From DASQFI01 sp035633215 (GTDB lineage Bacteria; Acidobacteriota; Vicinamibacteria; Vicinamibacterales; SCN-69-37): a DNA stretch of 64,000 nucleotides. This document shows, piece by piece, positions 61,488 to 64,000 of this stretch. Within the stretch, counting starts at the first letter, position 1. Every line of letters starts with the position of its first letter. The DNA is taken from NCBI GenBank assembly GCA_035633215.1, contig DASQFI010000010.1:1-64000 (forward strand), given 5' to 3'. The notes beneath the pieces are model-generated. The model saw nothing but the letters and a program-made list of their open reading frames with translations, was not told the origin of the DNA and did not search any database. The position numbers and the translations under genes are program-made.

Positions 61488-62687
61488 CCACTCAAACCAT
61501 CAGCGAGAAGATTCTGTCGGCGCATTGCGGTCATCCGGTGCGCGCCGGAGAGTTCGCTGTCTGCCGCGTCGACTGCGTGATCGGCACGGACGGATCGGGT
61601 CCGATGGCGATCGACTATTTCGAACAGATGGGCGGGCAGTCATTGTTCGATCCGGCGCGCGTCTTCTTTTCGCTCGATCACTACGCGCCACCGGATACGC
61701 CGCAGACGATGGCGTTTCACCGGCGGATCAGGGAGTTCGCCGCGTCGCACGGCGCGACGGTCTTTGAGGTCGGCGACGGCATCAGTCATCAGGTGGCGGT
61801 GGATCGCGGGCTGGTCGGCGCCGGCGACCTCGTGGTGGGCGCAGACAGCCACACGGTGACGTGCGGCGCTCTCAATGCATTCGCGATTGGCGTCGGATCG
61901 TCCGACCTGGCCGCCGCGATGTTGACGGGGGAAGATCTGGTTGCGCGTGCCGGAGACCATTCGTGTCATCTTGCGCGGCCGCCGGCCGGCGGGTGTCGCG
62001 GCGAAGGATGTCGCGCTGTTCCTGATCCAGAGATTCGGTGGAGACGAAGCGAACTATCAGGCGATTGAGTTCGCTGGAGACGCGCTACCGGCGTTCACCA
62101 TGGATGACCGGCTGGTGCTCTGTAACCTCATGGTTGAAGCCGGCGCCAAGGCGGCCATCTGTCCCGGGCCGATCACCTCCGATCCGCAGGCTCGCTTCCG
62201 CCTCGATTTCGATTGCGATCTTGCGAAGGTGACTCCGCAGGTGGCGCTGCCACACGCGCCCGACAACGTCGTGCCGCTCAGGGCGGCTGCCGGCATTCCG
62301 GTACAGATGGTGTTCATCGGGACGTGCACCGGTGGCAGAGCGGTGGACTTTCGCGAGGCCTGGGATGCCTTCACGCGTGCCGGGGGGCGGCTGGCTGACG
62401 GAATTCAGCTGGTCCTGACACCGGCGTCGCGCGATGTCCACGACCAGATCGTGGCCGACGGAACGCTGGACCGGTTTGTGGCGGCCGGCGCCATTCTGAC
62501 CACGACGGGCTGCGGCGCGTGTTGTGGGACGAGCGGCGTCATTCCAGGCGACGGGATGACCGTGCTGTCCACCGCCAATCGCAACTTCAAAGCGCGCATG
62601 GGAAACGCGACCGCCGAGATCTATCTGGCGTCACCGGCCGTGTGCGGAGCGGCCGCTGCCAGCGGCCGAATCCCGGAGTACGCATGA
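61484..62687 (+). pseudogene. LeuC-like aconitase-family large subunit with frameshift
   Basis: A dehydratase large subunit of about 400 residues in two frames. The first frame (GTG 61484) reads VFFSLDHYAPPDTPQTMAFH, GDLVVGADSHTVTCGALNAF and IGVGSSDLAAAMLTGEDL. At about 61937-61945 (GATCTGGTTGCGCG) the frame changes and continues as RVPETIRVILRGRRPAGVAA to the normal stop. Relatives read Asp-Leu-Trp-x-Arg-Val-Pro here; loss of two bases would explain it. The Fe-S Cys ligands are kept (VFIGTCTGGRAV and TTTGCGACCGTSG). Could be a real mutation or an assembly error; the operon reads as if the gene were functional until recently. Confidence 0.75.
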
Positions 62688-63184
62688 CCGTCCAAGGTCG
62701 CGCGCGCGTCCTCGCCGACGACGTGAACACCGACTACATCATTTCGTCGTCTCGCAAGCGAGGGACGATCGATCCCCAACAGCTTGCGCCGTACCTGCTC
62801 GAGGGGGTCTCGCCGGAGTTTGCGGCATCCGTGCGGCCTGGCGATGTCCTCGTGGCCGGAAGGAACTTCGGATGCAGCTCCGCGATGGAGGTGGCAGTCA
62901 CCGTCATTCAGGCCGCAGGTATCGGCGCGGTCGTCGCCAGAAGTTTTGCCAGGAGCTTCTTTCGCAACGCCTTCAACAACGGGCTGCTCGTGGTCGAATG
63001 CGACACCACCTCATTTCAGGAAGGCGACAACGTCACGATTCAAGTCAGTGACGGAGAGGTCCGTGTCAAGAACGTCACGCGCGATGTCACTGTCGCGGGC
63101 GCATCACTGCCGCCGATCGTCCAGGAACTCATCCGGCACGGCGGGTTGGTGCCGTACCTCGCGGCCCGCGGCTCGCTCGACTGA
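62684..63184 (+). CDS. LeuD-like small subunit of aconitase-family hydro-lyase
   Basis: A 166-residue swivelling-domain subunit: LADDVNTDYIISSSRKRGTI, RPGDVLVAGRNFGCSSAMEV, AVVARSFARSFFRNAFNNGL. Size and sequence fit the short LeuD/HacB group that pairs with LeuC-type subunits. The substrate-selecting loop after NTDYII reads SSSRKRG, where isopropylmalate and homoaconitate enzymes usually have a YL-type sequence, so the substrate is probably different. Its ATG overlaps the LeuC-like stop (ATGA, 62684-62687). Confidence 0.82.
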   Translation: MTVQGRARVLADDVNTDYIISSSRKRGTIDPQQLAPYLLEGVSPEFAASVRPGDVLVAGRNFGCSSAMEVAVTVIQAAGIGAVVARSFARSFFRNAFNNGLLVVECDTTSFQEGDNVTIQVSDGEVRVKNVTRDVTVAGASLPPIVQELIRHGGLVPYLAARGSLD

Positions 63185-63202
63185 CCGTATACTCGCGGGC
63201 GC

Positions 63203-64000
63203 ATGGGCCTCCGCACGCTCGTCGTCGGCTGTGGGCACATGGGGTCGTCGCATGCCCGCGCGTACCACTGCATGCCCGACTTCGAGATCGTCGGCCTCGT
63301 GTCGCGCGGGGCCACGTCGCGCAGACGGCTGAACGGCGAGCTCGGCGGCCGCTATCCGGAGTTCAGCCACTTCCACGACGCGCTCGCCCAGACCGAGCCC
63401 GACGCCGTGTGCATCAGCACCTATACCGAAACGCACGCCGAGTACGCGACGGCGGCGCTCGCGGCCGGAGCGCACGTGTTTCTCGAAAAACCGGTGGCCG
63501 AGAACAACGAGGCGTGCGCGCAGGTAATCGCCGCGGCTCGCGACGCGCGGCGCGCGCTGGTGGTCGGGTACATCCTTCAGGTGCATCCCGCGTGGCAGCG
63601 GTTCACCGACATCGCGCGCGGCCTCGGACGGCCGCTGGTGATGCGCATGAATCTCAATCAGCAGAGCGCCGGCGCGGTGTGGGACACGCACCGGCAGCTG
63701 CTGCGCAGCACATCGCCGATCGTCGACTGCGGCGTCCACTACGTGGACGTCATGTGCCGCATGACCGGTGCGAGCCCGGTGCGCGTGAACGGCGTCGCGG
63801 CGCGGCTCAGCAACGAGATCGTCGCTTGGCAAACCAACTATGGCCATCTGCAAGTTGTCTTTGACGATGGCTCTGTCGGCTGGTACGAGGCGGGCTGGGG
63901 CCCGATGATGAGCGAGACCGCGTTCTTCGTGAAGGACGTGATCGGCCCGCGGGGCGCGGTCAGCATCGTCGCCGAGCGCGCCGCGGATCGCGGCCGGTCG
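63203..64000 (+). CDS. Gfo/Idh/MocA oxidoreductase (partial, runs off window)
   Basis: 266 codons of a cytoplasmic NAD(P)-dependent oxidoreductase: LRTLVVGCGHMGSSHARAYH (Rossmann), CISTYTETHAEYATAALAAG, VFLEKPVAENNEACAQVIAA with the EKP motif, and SPIVDCGVHYVDVMCRMTGA with the catalytic-region His. No Tat signal, unlike the paralogue at 56726. It follows LeuD by 18 bp and probably continues the operon. The C-terminus lies outside the window. Confidence 0.83.
   Translation, partial: MGLRTLVVGCGHMGSSHARAYHCMPDFEIVGLVSRGATSRRRLNGELGGRYPEFSHFHDALAQTEPDAVCISTYTETHAEYATAALAAGAHVFLEKPVAENNEACAQVIAAARDARRALVVGYILQVHPAWQRFTDIARGLGRPLVMRMNLNQQSAGAVWDTHRQLLRSTSPIVDCGVHYVDVMCRMTGASPVRVNGVAARLSNEIVAWQTNYGHLQVVFDDGSVGWYEAGWGPMMSETAFFVKDVIGPRGAVSIVAERAADRGRS

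Noticed and set aside
62684..63184. Leucine biosynthesis (leuCD) as the operon's role
   Set aside because: No leuA or leuB nearby, neighbours are a transporter, transaminase and aldolase, and the LeuD specificity loop is atypical; kept only as an alternative.
1..64000. CRISPR arrays, tRNA or rRNA genes, phage or transposase genes
   Set aside because: No regularly spaced repeats, cloverleaf-like sequence or integrase/transposase motifs were found by reading; weak RNA genes could be missed without a computed search.

Overview
The window looks like a chromosomal segment from an Acidobacteriota bacterium, most likely near Vicinamibacteria. This is inferred from gene content and not from a marker gene. 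The DNA is GC-rich. It carries six full-length, very large MacB/FtsX-type permeases with no ABC ATPase beside them (the acidobacterial 'ADOP' orphan permeases). It also has two PadR regulators overlapping such permeases, three serine/threonine kinases fused to TPR or beta-propeller sensor regions, two ECF-type sigma factors and an Oar-like TonB-dependent receptor. No rRNA, tRNA, CRISPR array, transposase or integrase was seen.

Layout. 0.4-10.5 kb: an ADOP permease, an ECF sigma factor, an Ig-like lipoprotein, a kinase-TPR protein and a TonB-dependent receptor. 10.6-18.5 kb: three related TolB-like beta-propeller lipoproteins. The first is intact, the second has an in-frame TGA and the third a frameshift. 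A second Ig-like lipoprotein, an ADOP permease and two decayed genes lie between them. 18.7-22.7 kb: a Tat-type nitronate monooxygenase-like enzyme, a permease tail, a truncated VOC gene, and an ArsR/SRPBCC pair with a palindromic promoter that places the transcription start on the start codon. 22.8-26.7 kb: a TetR regulator and a metabolic cluster (SnoaL-like, metallo-beta-lactamase fold, alpha/beta hydrolase, an SDR-AKR chimera) with near-identical palindromic promoter/operators at both ends. 27-33.6 kb: a serine hydrolase, two VOC proteins, a soluble kinase-TPR protein and a coupled DUF2975/XRE/four-TM operon. 33.7-49.2 kb: PadR/ADOP units, an ankyrin-like protein, a squalene-cyclase-like protein and a LACTB-like protein that has lost its catalytic Ser and Lys. 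49-55.4 kb: two copies of a permease-tail/secreted-protein/DinB block, each damaged where the other is intact, around a kinase/ECF sigma pair.

55.4-64 kb: an MFS transporter whose start codon lies inside a repeated 66-bp inverted-repeat element. It is followed by a Tat-type Gfo/Idh oxidoreductase and a run of overlapping genes: RraA-like aldolase, class V aminotransferase, dicarboxylate/amino-acid symporter, LeuC-like (frameshifted), LeuD-like, then a second Gfo/Idh gene cut by the window edge. I read this run as a catabolic operon. One untested but coherent model is uptake, transamination, hydration and retro-aldol cleavage of a branched C6 acidic amino acid such as 4-methyleneglutamate or 4-hydroxy-4-methylglutamate.

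Many genes here are duplicated, truncated or fused. Some single-base lesions could be assembly errors and need read-level checking.
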